From positions 1 through 64,000 of the forward strand of contig VGZA01000023.1 of assembly GCA_016872775.1 (NCBI GenBank): a DNA stretch of 64,000 bases, read 5' to 3'. The first letter of the stretch is position 1, and each line of letters starts with the position of its first letter. A program made the translations under genes and the position numbers. The notes below the pieces were generated by a model. It did not search any database, had not been told where the DNA came from, and saw only the letters and a list, made by a program, of their open reading frames with translations. The stretch is from Planctomycetota bacterium. Its GTDB lineage: Bacteria; Planctomycetota; Planctomycetia; Pirellulales; Pirellulaceae. This document shows positions 1-10,515 of the stretch, piece by piece.

Positions 1-96
1 GACTTTGCTGGGCAGTAATTCTTTCTTATATGTCGATTAATGCATGCGCGATCGGCGGGTAAACCGTCCGATGGCACGACGCGGAAATGAGATTCG

Positions 97-1515
97 ATGA
101 AGCTTGATGATTCTACTCGTTGGTTCGACCGCCGTACCGCGTTGCGTTCTCTGGTGGGTGGTTCGGCGATCTTTCCGGCGATTGTCTCGCAATTGTTGTC
201 CGATGAGACGCCGTCGGCCGCGAACGACGACCCGTTGGCGGCCCGACCACCGCATTTTCCTGCCAAGGCACAGCGGGTCATATTCCTGTTCATGAGTGGA
301 GGCGTTTCGCATGTCGACTCCTGGGACCCGAAACCGAAATTGGTCGAGGACGCGGGCAAGACGATTTCGGTGAACGAATTCCAGGGCCGCAAGGGCGATT
401 TCAAAATGTTCCTTAAGGCGCCTCAGTGGCAGTTTGCGCCGTACGGGCAGAGTGGAACCGAGGTCAGCGGCCTGTTTCCCGAACTGGCGAATTCCGTCGA
501 CGATCTGTGCGTCATCCGCTCGATGAAATCGGATCACACGAATCACTACGAGGCGACGCTCGGGATCCACACCGGGTCGTTTACTTTCGCACGACCGAGC
601 GTCGGAGCCTGGGTAAGTTATGGGCTGGGAACGATCAACCGCAATTTGCCGTCGTTTGTGGTGATCGCTCCGCATACGCCCTACGCGGGCGGTCAGGTAT
701 GGGGCAGTGATTTCCTGCCCGGCTCGCACCAAGGCACTCTGGTGGTTCCAGGCGTCCAACCGGTGGCGAATATCCAGCGGCGCGTCGCGTCGGGTCGGCT
801 GCAGGAACTCGAACTGGGTGTTCTCGCGAAAATGAACCAGCGGCACCTATCGGAGCGTCGATCCGACCCGCACCTTGCGGCTCGAATCCGATCGTTCGAA
901 ACCGCGTTTGGAATGCAGGCGGAGATGCCGGAAGTCTTCGACCTGTCCAGGGAAGACGACGCGACGCTTGCCCTTTACGGCCTGGAGCGAGGCAGTACGC
1001 GCGGATTTGCCTGGCAGTGCCTGGTCGCGCGGCGCCTGGCGGAACGCGGCGTTCGGTTTATTGAACTGATCGACGTCGGGTCGTCCAATAACTGGGATGC
1101 GCACGGGGACATGCTGACGCACGAACCGCTGGCTCGCAATGTCGATCGCCCTATCGCGGGCCTGCTGAGCGACCTGAAGCGGCGCGGAATGTTGCAAGAC
1201 ACGCTGGTCGTCTGGACGAGCGAATTTGGGCGCACACCATTTAATGCGGCTGCGGATGCAAAAGGACGTGAACACCACCACTGGGTTTACTCCTCATGGC
1301 TGGCCGGCGCCGGGGTCAAGCCGGGAATCACTTATGGCGAGTCCGACGATTACGGAATCGACGTGGCGCGCGACCCGGTGCATGTCCACGATTTCCATGC
1401 CACAATCCTGCATCTGCTGGGCCTCGACCACACGCGGCTGACCTACCGCCACTCCGGCCGCGATTATCGACTCACCGACGTGCACGGTCGCGTCGTGCAC
1501 GATATCCTTACCTGA
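97..1515 (+). CDS. DUF1501 domain-containing protein (secreted, sulfatase-fold-like)
   Basis: A 472-residue protein of the DUF1501 family, a very expanded planctomycete family distantly related to the alkaline phosphatase/sulfatase fold, with unknown substrate. Seen: an N-terminal Tat-like start (DRRTALRSLVGGSA around residues 11-24), the family landmark FLFMSGGVSHVDSWDPKP near residue 64, an 'EFGRTP' motif near residue 376 and the C-terminal YRHSGRDYRLTDVHG stretch. The ATG at 97 is preceded by GGAAATGAGA. It is the first gene of a plus-strand run (DUF1501, propeller, PSD1, DUF1501) with small gaps, so co-transcription is likely. The second DUF1501 gene of this run (6359-7762) is a clear paralogue. 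In this phylum DUF1501 and PSD1 genes are normally paired, which supports the call. Substrate cannot be inferred. Confidence 0.9.
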   Translation: MKLDDSTRWFDRRTALRSLVGGSAIFPAIVSQLLSDETPSAANDDPLAARPPHFPAKAQRVIFLFMSGGVSHVDSWDPKPKLVEDAGKTISVNEFQGRKGDFKMFLKAPQWQFAPYGQSGTEVSGLFPELANSVDDLCVIRSMKSDHTNHYEATLGIHTGSFTFARPSVGAWVSYGLGTINRNLPSFVVIAPHTPYAGGQVWGSDFLPGSHQGTLVVPGVQPVANIQRRVASGRLQELELGVLAKMNQRHLSERRSDPHLAARIRSFETAFGMQAEMPEVFDLSREDDATLALYGLERGSTRGFAWQCLVARRLAERGVRFIELIDVGSSNNWDAHGDMLTHEPLARNVDRPIAGLLSDLKRRGMLQDTLVVWTSEFGRTPFNAAADAKGREHHHWVYSSWLAGAGVKPGITYGESDDYGIDVARDPVHVHDFHATILHLLGLDHTRLTYRHSGRDYRLTDVHGRVVHDILT

Positions 1516-1568
1516 ATTCCAGTACGATTCATTTCACGCATATTGTCGGCGCCTGTCGGGAGATGATC

Positions 1569-3152
1569 ATGTCGTCAAGGTCGAGCGTGGTGCATGTCGC
1601 CTGCCAACTAACTCTGGCAACGGTAATCGCGGCCTCCGAACCGCCCGCCCCTTCCCAATCGGCGGCAGGCATTCCCGTTGCGCGTGCCGTTTCGGACCCG
1701 ATCGCAATCGGGACGCGACGCGAGTTGTTTGTCGACGACTTCCTGATCGAGTCACTGCGCGACGCTCGACGCACCCTGCATCATCCGACCCCGCGTGAAA
1801 TCGCCATCGTCCACGACGCGGCTTGGGAAGGCGCCGGCAGCGGATACCACACACTGATCCCTGTCGATGGCCTGCTGCGACTGTATTACCGGGGATCCAA
1901 ACTGGGCGTCGAAAAGGGCCAGCTATTGCTCGGGCCGGAAGTCTACTGCCTGGCGGAGAGCCGCGACGGTGGACGCACGTTTATCAAGCCAAAGCTCGGC
2001 CTGTTCGAGCACGAGGGATCCAAAGACAACAACATCGTCTGGAGTGGTGTCGGCACGCACAATTTTTCGCCGTTCCACGACACGCGCAGCGACTGTCCGG
2101 CGGAATCGCGGTTCAAGGCGCTGGGAGGACTGGCCAGTGAAGGGGGTTTGTTCGCATTCCATTCTGCCGACGGCATTCGCTGGACGTTGATGCGCAAAGA
2201 GCCTGTGGTCACGGAAGGCGCCTTTGACTCCCAAAACCTTGCGTTCTGGGATCCGACAGCGGGGCTCTACCGCGTCTATTTCCGCACCTTTACCGGTGGG
2301 ATCACCACCGGCAAGGTCTGGCAGCCGGAGGGATTCCGTGCGATTCGAACGGCGACGTCGGCCGATTTTCTGCATTGGGAGCATCCGACCGACCTGCAGT
2401 ACAAAGATTCGCCGGCCGAACACCTTTACACCAATCAGATTGCTCCCTATCCACGAGCGCCCCACCTGCTGCTTGGATTTCCCACACGGTACGTGGAACG
2501 CGGCTGGTCGGATTCCATGCGGGCATTGCCTCAACGGGAGCAACGTGAACAAAGGGCGGAAGCGCACTTGCGGTATGGTACGGCTTTGACGGAAGGATTG
2601 ATCATGGCCAGTCGGGACGGGGTGAATTTTGAACGTTGGAACGAGGCGTTCCTGCGGCCGGGGCCGGAACGTCCGGCGACATGGATCTACGGACATCAGT
2701 TTATCGTATGGAACATGGCGGAGACCGCTTCCGACTTGCCCGGTGCTGCGAGCGAGCATTCGCTTTATGCCACGGAAGGATCGTGGCATGGCGCGGGGAA
2801 TGCAATCCGCCGCTATACACTGCGGCTGGATGGATTTGTTTCGGTCCAGGCGCCGCTCCGAGGTGGGGAGCTGCTCAGCAAAGTTCTCACGTTCGCCGGC
2901 AACAGTCTCACTTTGAATTTCGCGACGTCTGCGGCTGGCGACATACGGGTCGAGATCCAGAACCCGGACGGGAAGTCCCTTCCCGGGTTTGCGATCGACG
3001 ACTGCGAACCGTTGTTTGGCGACACGGTCCAACGAACGGTGACCTGGAAGCAAGGCGGCGATCTGAGCGCCCTGACCGGTCGGCCCGTCCGCCTTCGATT
3101 TGAATTGCGGGATGCGGATTTGTATTCATTGAAATTTGAAAAGGCGCATTGA
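1569..3152 (+). CDS. Secreted beta-propeller (glycosidase-like) protein, family copy 1
   Basis: About 527 residues. After a signal peptide the mature part opens with the family signature RRELFVDDFLIESL, followed by repeated blade-like segments such as LRLYYRG, 'SADGIRW' and 'SRDGVNF' and a C-terminal beta-sandwich-like end RLRFELRDADLYSLKFE. This layout suggests a five-bladed propeller of the GH43/GH32-like type, but no catalytic residues can be assigned by eye. The ATG at 1569 was chosen because GGGAG (1558-1562) lies 6 bases upstream; the ATG at 1563 touches that Shine-Dalgarno. It sits 53 bp after DUF1501 and 6 bp before PSD1. Related copies lie at 20778-22250, 26422-26670 (remnant), 26711-29599 (tandem) and 31179-34397 (fusion). 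The fold is inferred; the paralogy is seen. Confidence 0.75.
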   Translation: MSSRSSVVHVACQLTLATVIAASEPPAPSQSAAGIPVARAVSDPIAIGTRRELFVDDFLIESLRDARRTLHHPTPREIAIVHDAAWEGAGSGYHTLIPVDGLLRLYYRGSKLGVEKGQLLLGPEVYCLAESRDGGRTFIKPKLGLFEHEGSKDNNIVWSGVGTHNFSPFHDTRSDCPAESRFKALGGLASEGGLFAFHSADGIRWTLMRKEPVVTEGAFDSQNLAFWDPTAGLYRVYFRTFTGGITTGKVWQPEGFRAIRTATSADFLHWEHPTDLQYKDSPAEHLYTNQIAPYPRAPHLLLGFPTRYVERGWSDSMRALPQREQREQRAEAHLRYGTALTEGLIMASRDGVNFERWNEAFLRPGPERPATWIYGHQFIVWNMAETASDLPGAASEHSLYATEGSWHGAGNAIRRYTLRLDGFVSVQAPLRGGELLSKVLTFAGNSLTLNFATSAAGDIRVEIQNPDGKSLPGFAIDDCEPLFGDTVQRTVTWKQGGDLSALTGRPVRLRFELRDADLYSLKFEKAH

Positions 3153-3158
3153 CGCTCC

Positions 3159-6100
3159 ATGAATGGTTGTCGTTTTCCAATTACGATCCACCGGCTTGCC
3201 TCAATGGTTCTGTCGCTCGGCATCGTTTGCGCGGGCACGGGGGAATCGCGCACCGCGCCGCCTGCTCGCATTGATTTCAATCGGCAGATCCGACCGATCC
3301 TGTCGGACAAGTGCTTTCGCTGCCATGGTCCGGATGCGTCGGCGCGACGCGCTGAATTGCGTCTTGACCTGGCCGAACAGGCGACGGCGGACCGCGGCGG
3401 TCGCGCGGCGATTGTGCCCGGCGACTCGGCCGCCTCGATGCTGGTCGAGCGTATAACGGCGGACGATCCTCAGCAGCGGATGCCGCCGGAATCGCTGCGC
3501 AAGCCGCTGAGTCCGATGGAATTGCAACTGCTGCGCGCCTGGATCGATCAAGGCGCCCAGTACCAGCCGCACTGGGCGCTACAGCCGCCCGTCCATCCCG
3601 CGCCTCCGACCAGCGGCGCCGATCCGGCCTCGTTCTCGACACCGATCGACGCATTCGTCGGCGCAGACCTGGCCGAGCGATCCTGGAACTTCTCGCCCCC
3701 GGCCGACCCCGAGACTTTGCTGCGAAGGGTATCACTTGACCTGATTGGCTTGCCACCGACACTTGAGGAAATCGAGTCGTTCCGGCACGAGTTGTCGGGG
3801 AATACCGCGGGTGGCAGCGATGCGTACGAGCGCGTCGTTGACCGGCTGCTCGCGTCGCCGCACTATGGCGAGCATTGGGCGGTACCCTGGCTGGACGCGG
3901 CCCGCTATGCCGACACGAACGGCTATTTCAGCGACAAGCCCCGGCAGGTCTGGCTGTGGCGTGATTGGGTCGTCGGGGCACTGAACCGTGGCATGCCCTT
4001 CGACCAGTTCACGATCGAGCAACTCGCTGGCGATCTCTTGCCCAGCGCCTCACCTGACCAGACGATCGCGACTGGGTTCAATCGCAACCATATGGCGAAC
4101 AACGAGACCGGGATCATCGATGAGGAATTCCGCGTCGAGTATGTGGTCGACCGCGTCAACACGACGATGGCGATCTGGCAAGGTTTGACCGCGGGCTGCG
4201 CTCAATGTCACGACCACAAATTCGATCCGCTTTCCCAGCGCGAGTATTACCAGTTGTTTGCGTTCTTCAACAGCATCGCCGAGTCGGGGTTGATCACCAG
4301 CGACAACCCGCCACCGCTGCTCGAAGTACCCACATCGCAGCACCTGCAGCAACGTGCCAGGCTGGAGACCGACTTGCGGAACATCGTCGAGCGATTCGAG
4401 TCATTTCGCGCGGCTCATCGCGAGTCGATGAGCCGTTGGGAGAACGAAGCTTCGCGGACACTGCCTCACCCGCCGAACGACGCGTTACTTTTCTGGGACC
4501 CGCTGGAGGAAGATCGCCAATCGGCCGCCGTGGCACATGGGACGACCTTGCAGTTTGAACGCGGCATTCGCGGCAAATCGGTTCGGCTCGACGCGACGCG
4601 GCACCTGGAAGCGGCACTTCCTGAATGGGACATCGACCGGCCCTGGACGATCGGCGTCTGGCTGCTGTTGGACGGATCGCTGAGCTGTCCCCTTTCGCGG
4701 ATCGAGCAGGAAGGAAGCCGGCGCGGATTGGAATTGATCTGGAGTAAGGGCCGCTTGAAGGTGCACCTTGTCAATGAATGGGGCGCGCGTCAGATCGAGA
4801 TTGCCGCGGCGCAACCTGTGGCTGCGAAACAGTGGCACCAGATCGTGGTAACCTACGACGGTCGAGGGAAGGCCGACGGTCTGAAAGTCTACCTCGACGG
4901 CGAACGCGTGCCGACCGACATTCGCAGCGACAGCCTGACGGGGACCGCCGGCAATTCGGAACCGTTGCGCATCGGACGCCGCGATTCGGGCTTGGGATAT
5001 TACGGTGCGATCGACGAACTGCGTTTGCTGCAACGATGCGTCGACCCCGACACGATCAGGGACTGGCATTGGTGCGACCGGTTGAGAGGCATTCTGGAAC
5101 TGGATAACGTCGCGAGTCGCTCGTCGCACGATACGGATGCCTTACTCGATTATTATATCGATCGGTTTGCGGACGACGATGCGCGCGGATTGCGGGGGGC
5201 GATGAAAGCCGCCGCCACAGCCTTGAACCAGTTTCAGGCCAGGATCCCTCGTACGCTGATCATGGAGGAGTTGCCTCAACCAAGGGTGACGCATCTGCTG
5301 GAGCGCGGCCAATACGATCGTCCTCAGGCGGTGGTGGAGCCTGGTGTGCCTTCGGCGATCGCTGGTTTTCCTGAATCGTTGCCGCGCAATCGACTTGGAT
5401 TGGCGCTTTGGTTGACCGCGCCGGAAAACCCACTGACCGCGCGTGTAACCGTCAATCGATTCTGGCAGCAGATCTTTGGGGAAGGAATTGTGCGAACTGT
5501 GGACGACTTCGGGTACCAAGGCGAGGCTCCCTCGCATGCGGAGCTGCTCGACTGGCTGTCGCTCGCGTTTCGCGACAATGGCTGGGACGTCAAGCGATTG
5601 TTGCGCACGGTTTGCTTGTCCCATACCTACCGACAGGACTCAGCGATCGACGATCCAGCCCGGTATGAAAGCGATCCGGACAACCGCGCGTTGTCACGTG
5701 GACCTCGCCGAAGGCTCTCCGCGGAAATGCTGCGCGATCAGGCTTTGGCCGCATCCGGCCTGCTTGTACGCACACAAGGCGGTCCGGCGGTGAAGCCACA
5801 TCAACCGCCGGGGTTATGGGAGGAACTGAGTTATAACTCCGAGGATTCGTACCTGCCCGACGCCGGCGAAGGGATGTGGCGTCGGAGCATCTATACCTAC
5901 ATCAAACGGCAAGCGCCTCCCCCTACCCTGCTGACGTTCGACGGGCCAACGCGCGAAAAATGTGTGGTCCGACGGGCCACCACCGACACGCCGATGCAAG
6001 CGCTACTGTTAATGAACGACGAACCTTTTCTGGAGTCGGCCCGGGCACTGGCTCGTAATCTGCTGCGATTACCGATCGGGCTGGAGAGCGATCGGCCCGA

Positions 6101-6362
6101 TCATGCGCGCATCGAACGGTTGTGGAGGAGCATTCTCACGCGCGGCCCGGACGCACAAGAGTATTTGACTGTCGCGGCGCTGTTGACCCGCCAACGCGCA
6201 CGGTTCGACGCTGATCCCGAAGCGGCGGCCCGGCTGGCGACACCGGAGCTCCCGCCCGCTGACGCCGATGGTACCTCGTCGATCGCGGCCCGGGAACTTG
6301 CGAGCTGGATAGTGGTGGTACAAACCGTGTTCAATCTGGACGAGGCAATTCGGAAGCCATGA
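3159..6362 (+). CDS. PSD1 / DUF1549-DUF1553 c-type cytochrome with LamG-like insert
   Basis: A 1067-residue secreted protein of the planctomycete cytochrome (PSCyt) family. Domains in order: signal peptide, haem-binding CFRCHG (C52, C55, H56) in the PSCyt1 region, DUF1549 with a second [11 protein letters not shown] motif near residue 347, a concanavalin/LamG-like domain at about residues 490-640 (around VYLDGERVP), then DUF1553 with [15 protein letters not shown] and [20 protein letters not shown]. Such proteins are thought to be periplasmic or exported redox partners of the DUF1501 proteins, but their reaction is unknown. The stop overlaps the start of the next DUF1501 gene by ATGA (6359-6362), implying translational coupling. 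Starts at 3159, 6 bp after the propeller gene. Confidence 0.92.
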   Translation: MNGCRFPITIHRLASMVLSLGIVCAGTGESRTAPPARIDFNRQIRPILSDKCFRCHGPDASARRAELRLDLAEQATADRGGRAAIVPGDSAASMLVERITADDPQQRMPPESLRKPLSPMELQLLRAWIDQGAQYQPHWALQPPVHPAPPTSGADPASFSTPIDAFVGADLAERSWNFSPPADPETLLRRVSLDLIGLPPTLEEIESFRHELSGNTAGGSDAYERVVDRLLASPHYGEHWAVPWLDAARYADTNGYFSDKPRQVWLWRDWVVGALNRGMPFDQFTIEQLAGDLLPSASPDQTIATGFNRNHMANNETGIIDEEFRVEYVVDRVNTTMAIWQGLTAGCAQCHDHKFDPLSQREYYQLFAFFNSIAESGLITSDNPPPLLEVPTSQHLQQRARLETDLRNIVERFESFRAAHRESMSRWENEASRTLPHPPNDALLFWDPLEEDRQSAAVAHGTTLQFERGIRGKSVRLDATRHLEAALPEWDIDRPWTIGVWLLLDGSLSCPLSRIEQEGSRRGLELIWSKGRLKVHLVNEWGARQIEIAAAQPVAAKQWHQIVVTYDGRGKADGLKVYLDGERVPTDIRSDSLTGTAGNSEPLRIGRRDSGLGYYGAIDELRLLQRCVDPDTIRDWHWCDRLRGILELDNVASRSSHDTDALLDYYIDRFADDDARGLRGAMKAAATALNQFQARIPRTLIMEELPQPRVTHLLERGQYDRPQAVVEPGVPSAIAGFPESLPRNRLGLALWLTAPENPLTARVTVNRFWQQIFGEGIVRTVDDFGYQGEAPSHAELLDWLSLAFRDNGWDVKRLLRTVCLSHTYRQDSAIDDPARYESDPDNRALSRGPRRRLSAEMLRDQALAASGLLVRTQGGPAVKPHQPPGLWEELSYNSEDSYLPDAGEGMWRRSIYTYIKRQAPPPTLLTFDGPTREKCVVRRATTDTPMQALLLMNDEPFLESARALARNLLRLPIGLESDRPDHARIERLWRSILTRGPDAQEYLTVAALLTRQRARFDADPEAAARLATPELPPADADGTSSIAARELASWIVVVQTVFNLDEAIRKP

Positions 6363-7762
6363 GCCCACGCGGTCTTGATCGGCGTTCATTTTTGGGCGGA
6401 TCGGCGATCAGCCTCGGTTCGATCGCGCTGGCATCGATCGCCCAGGGAGAGCCGACCGGGTTGAACCTTGCGCCACGCGCCAAACGCATCATCTACCTCT
6501 TCATGCATGGCGGACCTTCGCAATTGGACCTGCTCGATTATAAACCTGGCCTGCAAGCGGCGCATGGTTCGGAGTTACCGGCGACGGTTCGAGGCGATCA
6601 ACGATTGACAGGAATGACCAGCGGCCAGAAATCGCTGCCCGTGACGGCCTCGCTTTTCAAGTTCCAGCAGCACGGCGAGCGCGGCGCCTGGTTCAGCGAA
6701 CTGTTGCCGTCGCTGGGCTCATGCGCCGACGATCTCTGCGTCATACACTCGATGCATACCGAAGCGATCAACCACGACCCGGCGATCACCTACCTGCAAA
6801 CCGGACATCAGCAGCCGGGACGACCAAGTTTTGGGGCCTGGTTAAGCTACGGGTTGGGGGCGGAGAACGAGAACCTTCCGGCGTTTGTCGTGTTATTGTC
6901 GCACGGCAGCGCTGCGCGACCGGCGGATCCGTTGTATGCCCGACTCTGGGGCCCCGGTTTCCTGCCGTCCCGTTACCAAGGCGTGTCACTGCGCAGCGGT
7001 GGCGACCCGGTACTCTATCTCTCGAATCCGTCCGGCATCGACGCCGCCACGCGCCGCGATCAACTGGACGTGGCCGCCTCTCTGAATCGCCATCGCCCGG
7101 CCGCCCGTTTCGATCCCGCTATTGAAACCCGGATCGCACAGTATGAAATGGCGTTTCGAATGCAGGCCTCGGTCCCCGAATTGACCGATGTCGCCGCCGA
7201 GACCGACGCGACATTCACGGCCTACGGTCCTGAATCGCGCCGGCGAGGATCGTTCGCGGCGAACTGCCTGCTGGCGCGGCGGCTGGCGGAACGAGGCGTG
7301 CGGTTTATCCAGTTGTACCACCGAGGCTGGGACCAGCATTACAATCTGCCCAGCGACCTTCGGCTGCAATGCCGGGACGTCGACCAACCGATCGCCGCGC
7401 TGCTGCGCGATCTCAAATTGCGAGGACTGCTCGAGGAGACGCTCGTCGTCTGGGGCGGTGAGTTCGGGCGGACTGCCTACAGCCAGGGGAAGCTGGAAGC
7501 AACCAACTACGGCCGCGATCACCACGGGCGGTGCTTTACCATCTGGATCGCCGGCGGCGGCATCCGACCTGGGATCGGCTTCGGCGAGACCGACGAGTTT
7601 TCGTACAACGTGGTGCGGGACCCGGTCCATGTCCACGACCTCAATGCGACACTGTTGCATCAGCTCGGGATCGATCACGAGCGACTGACCTACCGCTTTC
7701 AAGGCCGGGACTTTCGCTTGACCGATGTGCATGGGCGCGTGGTACGCGAAATCCTGGCCTGA
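6359..7762 (+). CDS. DUF1501 domain-containing protein, second copy in operon
   Basis: 467 residues. Starts in the ATGA overlap with the PSD1 gene. Tat-like N-terminus ([16 protein letters not shown]), then [19 protein letters not shown], 'EFGRT' near residue 375 and the family C-terminus [18 protein letters not shown], nearly identical to the ending of the protein at 97-1515. The PSD1 followed by DUF1501 order is the standard planctomycete pair. It is the last gene of the plus-strand operon; the hairpin-rich segment 7797-7895 follows before convergent genes. Function beyond family membership is unknown. Confidence 0.92.
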   Translation: MSPRGLDRRSFLGGSAISLGSIALASIAQGEPTGLNLAPRAKRIIYLFMHGGPSQLDLLDYKPGLQAAHGSELPATVRGDQRLTGMTSGQKSLPVTASLFKFQQHGERGAWFSELLPSLGSCADDLCVIHSMHTEAINHDPAITYLQTGHQQPGRPSFGAWLSYGLGAENENLPAFVVLLSHGSAARPADPLYARLWGPGFLPSRYQGVSLRSGGDPVLYLSNPSGIDAATRRDQLDVAASLNRHRPAARFDPAIETRIAQYEMAFRMQASVPELTDVAAETDATFTAYGPESRRRGSFAANCLLARRLAERGVRFIQLYHRGWDQHYNLPSDLRLQCRDVDQPIAALLRDLKLRGLLEETLVVWGGEFGRTAYSQGKLEATNYGRDHHGRCFTIWIAGGGIRPGIGFGETDEFSYNVVRDPVHVHDLNATLLHQLGIDHERLTYRFQGRDFRLTDVHGRVVREILA

Positions 7763-7796
7763 TCCGCACCCGCGATTCTTCGAGTACCGCCCGCAG

Positions 7797-7895
7797 CTTG
7801 CTGGGGCTGGAAGCCCCAACTGAAGCTTTGTGGCAGGGGCATCTTGCCCCTGCTGAAGCTGTGCCTGGGGCATCCTGCTCCAGTTCTGTCTTGCT
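7797..7895. repeat. Three consecutive hairpin repeat units (about 33 bp each)
   Basis: Three related units follow one another: one built on GGGGCTGGAAGCCCC, one on GGGGCATCTTGCCCC, one on GGGGCATCCTGCTCC. Each is a short palindrome, and the units share an AGCT/TCT linker pattern. They lie in the convergent gap between the DUF1501 gene (ends 7762) and the phosphatase gene (ends 7933), so they could act as a bidirectional terminator or be a REP-like interspersed repeat. The repeat structure is seen; the role is inferred. Confidence 0.6.
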
Positions 7896-7932
7896 GGACG
7901 AGGTACTGACTCTCCTCGGCGACGTTACGTGT

Positions 7933-8607
7933 TCAAGAGCTGAGCAACTCTTGATCCAGGTGGGACACCGAATTGAAGTCGACCAGTTGTGGCGGACCGC
8001 TCGAAACATCCACGATCGTCACGGCCGTGTTCCAGATCCCGTTCCAGGGATCAGTGGGCCAATTACCGAGCCGGGCCAGTTCCTTCATCAGCAGCGACTT
8101 GAAGTCGGCATGCGTGATGAATGCCACGGCGCCCCCATCGCCATCGTGCAACTGGCAAATGCGCTGCCACAACCTGCGTGCCCGCGCACCGGCCGCTTCC
8201 GCCGATTCGTACTCCTTGCTGGCCCACCAACCGTCGTCGCCGATCGATTCCTCGACGCGATACCAGGGAAAGTGTCGTTCGATTTCATTGCGCGACATCC
8301 CTGGTCGGCCTTGATATAGCCACGGTTGGTATCCCGAGTAGCAACCGCCTTGCTCGTGCAGATCGACCCAGACTTCGGCGCTCAATTTCATATGCGCCCG
8401 CAGGTGCTCCGCGGTTTCCAGCGCCCGGCGGAACGGGCTGGTAATCAAATGCCGAATCTGGTGGCGAGCCTGTCGCGACTCGAAGTCCGCGGCGAGTGCC
8501 GCGGCCTGGCGATGTCCCAGGGGTGTTATCGCTGGATCCTCGACGCGGAGACGCTCGGGAAGTGAATTGTTCGCCGATTGGGCATGACGAATGAAGTACA
8601 ACCGCAT
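7933..8607 (-). CDS. Histidine phosphatase family protein (phosphoglycerate-mutase-like)
   Basis: 224 residues beginning MRLYFIRHAQSANN, so the catalytic RHxxxxxN motif (His8 of RHAQ) is at the extreme N-terminus as usual. Further landmarks are SPFRRALETAEHL and the second catalytic histidine in FITHADFKSLL near residue 170. The reading frame stays open upstream to 9009, but that part is antisense to the methyltransferase; the family start fixes the ATG at 8607. It lies 23 bp downstream of the methyltransferase gene on the same strand and is probably co-transcribed with it. Substrate (small phosphate ester or protein phosphate) cannot be told from sequence. Confidence 0.85.
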   Translation of the reverse strand: MRLYFIRHAQSANNSLPERLRVEDPAITPLGHRQAAALAADFESRQARHQIRHLITSPFRRALETAEHLRAHMKLSAEVWVDLHEQGGCYSGYQPWLYQGRPGMSRNEIERHFPWYRVEESIGDDGWWASKEYESAEAAGARARRLWQRICQLHDGDGGAVAFITHADFKSLLMKELARLGNWPTDPWNGIWNTAVTIVDVSSGPPQLVDFNSVSHLDQELLSS

Positions 8608-8630
8608 GATGATCGAACCTGACTCCGTTC

Positions 8631-10364
8631 CTAAACCGGCTCGATTTCCCGTGCGGCCAGGTCGCGGAGATTCAGTCGGGGATTTCGCCTGGCGACTTCC
8701 AGCGACTGGTAAGCCATCAACGATCCGATCGACCCCTCCACGCGACAATAACTTACCAGGATCTCCTCGGAATACTTTTGCCATCTCGAACCGACTTTGG
8801 AAAACAGCAGTTCCCGCATCCGGCGCCCGAGATTGATCGACTGGCCGAGGTAGAGCGGGCATTGCGATTCCGCGCTTGCCAGCAGGTAGACCCCCGGGAA
8901 ATCGACCGCCTGTCCGGCGAGGACTTCCCGCAGAGGGACCGGCTCGGGGAGCGGCAGTCGGATGTTGCGCGTCGACAAGGCCTGCGCCCGTTTGCGAGCC
9001 CGATGGCACTCCTTCCGCAATTTCAGCGCGCCCCAGCGGTATTCCAACGAGGAGTACCCCGGTGCAAAGTCGCAGGCGATGCGGTCGAAATTTGCGGCCG
9101 AATTCGGATCGCAGAGGATCTCATCCAGACTTCCGGCACCGTTGTCGATCAGTTGCCGCCAGGCAAGTTCACTGGCATGGATAAAGGGGTCACAATGTTC
9201 CCATGTGAACTCCGTGCGCTTGCTGAAATCCAATCCGGACAACTTGCCTGCCTTGCGCATCGCGAACAGGTTACGATTCCACCAGCGAATGTCACCCGGC
9301 AGGCCACGCTTTTCGCAAGCGGCCTCGAACAGCGAATTCAACTGCGGATCGGCAACGACCCGGTCGATCGAGAACCCATCCTGAACCTGCCGAAACGCCG
9401 ACAGCAGCCCGTCGATGACGGTGCGTTTGGATCGCGATTCCCACGCCTCTACCGAGAGCTCCAGCACCTCGTCGTACGGGCTGGCGCCCTGGGTATTGCG
9501 CGGGCGTACGGTCGACGGCGCGCTGATCGTCGGCTCCACCGCCCCATCCAATTGGTCCCCCCGACAAACACGGGCCAACCGCTCGTCGCCGCGCTTTACG
9601 TACTCCGGCGACAATTCAAAGCCGATGAAACCCCGGCCCAGTTTCTTGGCCACAGCCAGGGTCGTGGCACTGCCGCTGAACGGATCCAGGACAACGTCGT
9701 CGGGATTGGAACAGCAGCGGATGATCCGCCCCAACAGTTGCTCAGGCATCTGGCAGCCATGGAAGCCGGCTCGTTCCTTAAAGGTTCCCGCCACGCGCGG
9801 AAAATACCAGGTATCCTCGTCGGGCGAAAACCGATCCGCAAGATCCTGCGGTCGCAGGATCCAAGTGTCGTCCGGCAATCGACCGATTGGGTTCGCGCGG
9901 CGATCGCCGTAAACGAGGAACCTCGCCGAAGGAATGCGCGTTTCAAGTTCCTCCGCTCGGAACGTGAACGTGTGCGGATCCTTGATGAAATAGAACAGGT
10001 GAGCGTGCGAGCGGCTGAATTTGGCCTTGCAATTCACGCCAAACGTGTAGTACCAGATCACCCAGCTGCGCGTCGTAAAACCGATCTCCTGGGCGGCGAC
10101 CTTCAGTTCCGCGGCATATTCATCGCCGATCGCCAGCCAGAAAGTCCCCGATGGCTTGAGCACGCGATGAACAGCCTTAATCCATTTTCGTGACCAGTCG
10201 AGGTAATCGTCGGTCTTGCGGCTATCGGTGTAAACGTCGTATTCGTAACCGATGTTAAACGGCGGATCGGCGAATGCCAGATCGACCGACCCTTCGGGCA
10301 GTTTCCGCATGCCCTCGATGCAGTCCTGCGCGTGAATGCGGCCACAAACTTCCTGCGAAATCAC
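8631..10364 (-). CDS. DNA methyltransferase (beta-class N6-A/N4-C) fused to GIY-YIG-like domain
   Basis: 577 residues. Residues 1-265 form a beta-class amino-methyltransferase: catalytic motif IV as DPPF (D33-F36) precedes the AdoMet motif I region DPFSGSATT (D227 on), followed by GFIGFELSPEYVKRG. Residues 300-460 match nothing I recognise and could hold target recognition. The C-terminus (about 489-565) has GIY-YIG features: GVYLL (491-495), LYLGQS (504-509), basic NLGRR (511-515) and a glutamate (E556) before NPRLN, the positions of the usual Tyr/Tyr/Arg/Glu set. The GTG start at 10364 was chosen because AGGAGG (10369-10374) lies 4 bases upstream; an in-frame upstream ATG (10574) would overlap the amidohydrolase and adds a low-complexity leader. 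No separate restriction gene is adjacent. Confidence 0.85.
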   Translation of the reverse strand: MISQEVCGRIHAQDCIEGMRKLPEGSVDLAFADPPFNIGYEYDVYTDSRKTDDYLDWSRKWIKAVHRVLKPSGTFWLAIGDEYAAELKVAAQEIGFTTRSWVIWYYTFGVNCKAKFSRSHAHLFYFIKDPHTFTFRAEELETRIPSARFLVYGDRRANPIGRLPDDTWILRPQDLADRFSPDEDTWYFPRVAGTFKERAGFHGCQMPEQLLGRIIRCCSNPDDVVLDPFSGSATTLAVAKKLGRGFIGFELSPEYVKRGDERLARVCRGDQLDGAVEPTISAPSTVRPRNTQGASPYDEVLELSVEAWESRSKRTVIDGLLSAFRQVQDGFSIDRVVADPQLNSLFEAACEKRGLPGDIRWWNRNLFAMRKAGKLSGLDFSKRTEFTWEHCDPFIHASELAWRQLIDNGAGSLDEILCDPNSAANFDRIACDFAPGYSSLEYRWGALKLRKECHRARKRAQALSTRNIRLPLPEPVPLREVLAGQAVDFPGVYLLASAESQCPLYLGQSINLGRRMRELLFSKVGSRWQKYSEEILVSYCRVEGSIGSLMAYQSLEVARRNPRLNLRDLAAREIEPV

Positions 10365-10374
10365 CGTTCCTCCT
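10362..10374 (-). promoter_or_regulatory. Strong Shine-Dalgarno deciding a GTG start
   Basis: A perfect AGGAGG (10374-10369 on the minus strand) is followed by AACG and GTG (10364-10362). It makes the methyltransferase start 70 codons downstream of the longest open frame and leaves about 150 bp between it and the amidohydrolase gene. Confidence 0.75.
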
Positions 10375-10515
10375 ATCGGCTTCGCGCCGGGGATATTCGA
10401 TACCAGAATCTTCGTGATACGAATCTCGCGTGGCAGCCGTCCAGAAATCTTCGGCCCCATTATGGGCGTTCTTTTCCCGCGACGCAATTCGCCATGCAAA
10501 AAGTCGGCCGTTGTG

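Noticed and set aside
1923-3053. 376-codon open frame on the minus strand
   Set aside because: Antisense shadow of the first propeller gene; Arg/Pro-rich without family motifs.
8631-10364. Complete classical restriction-modification operon
   Set aside because: No separate restriction endonuclease or specificity gene is adjacent; only the fused GIY-YIG-like domain could provide cleavage.
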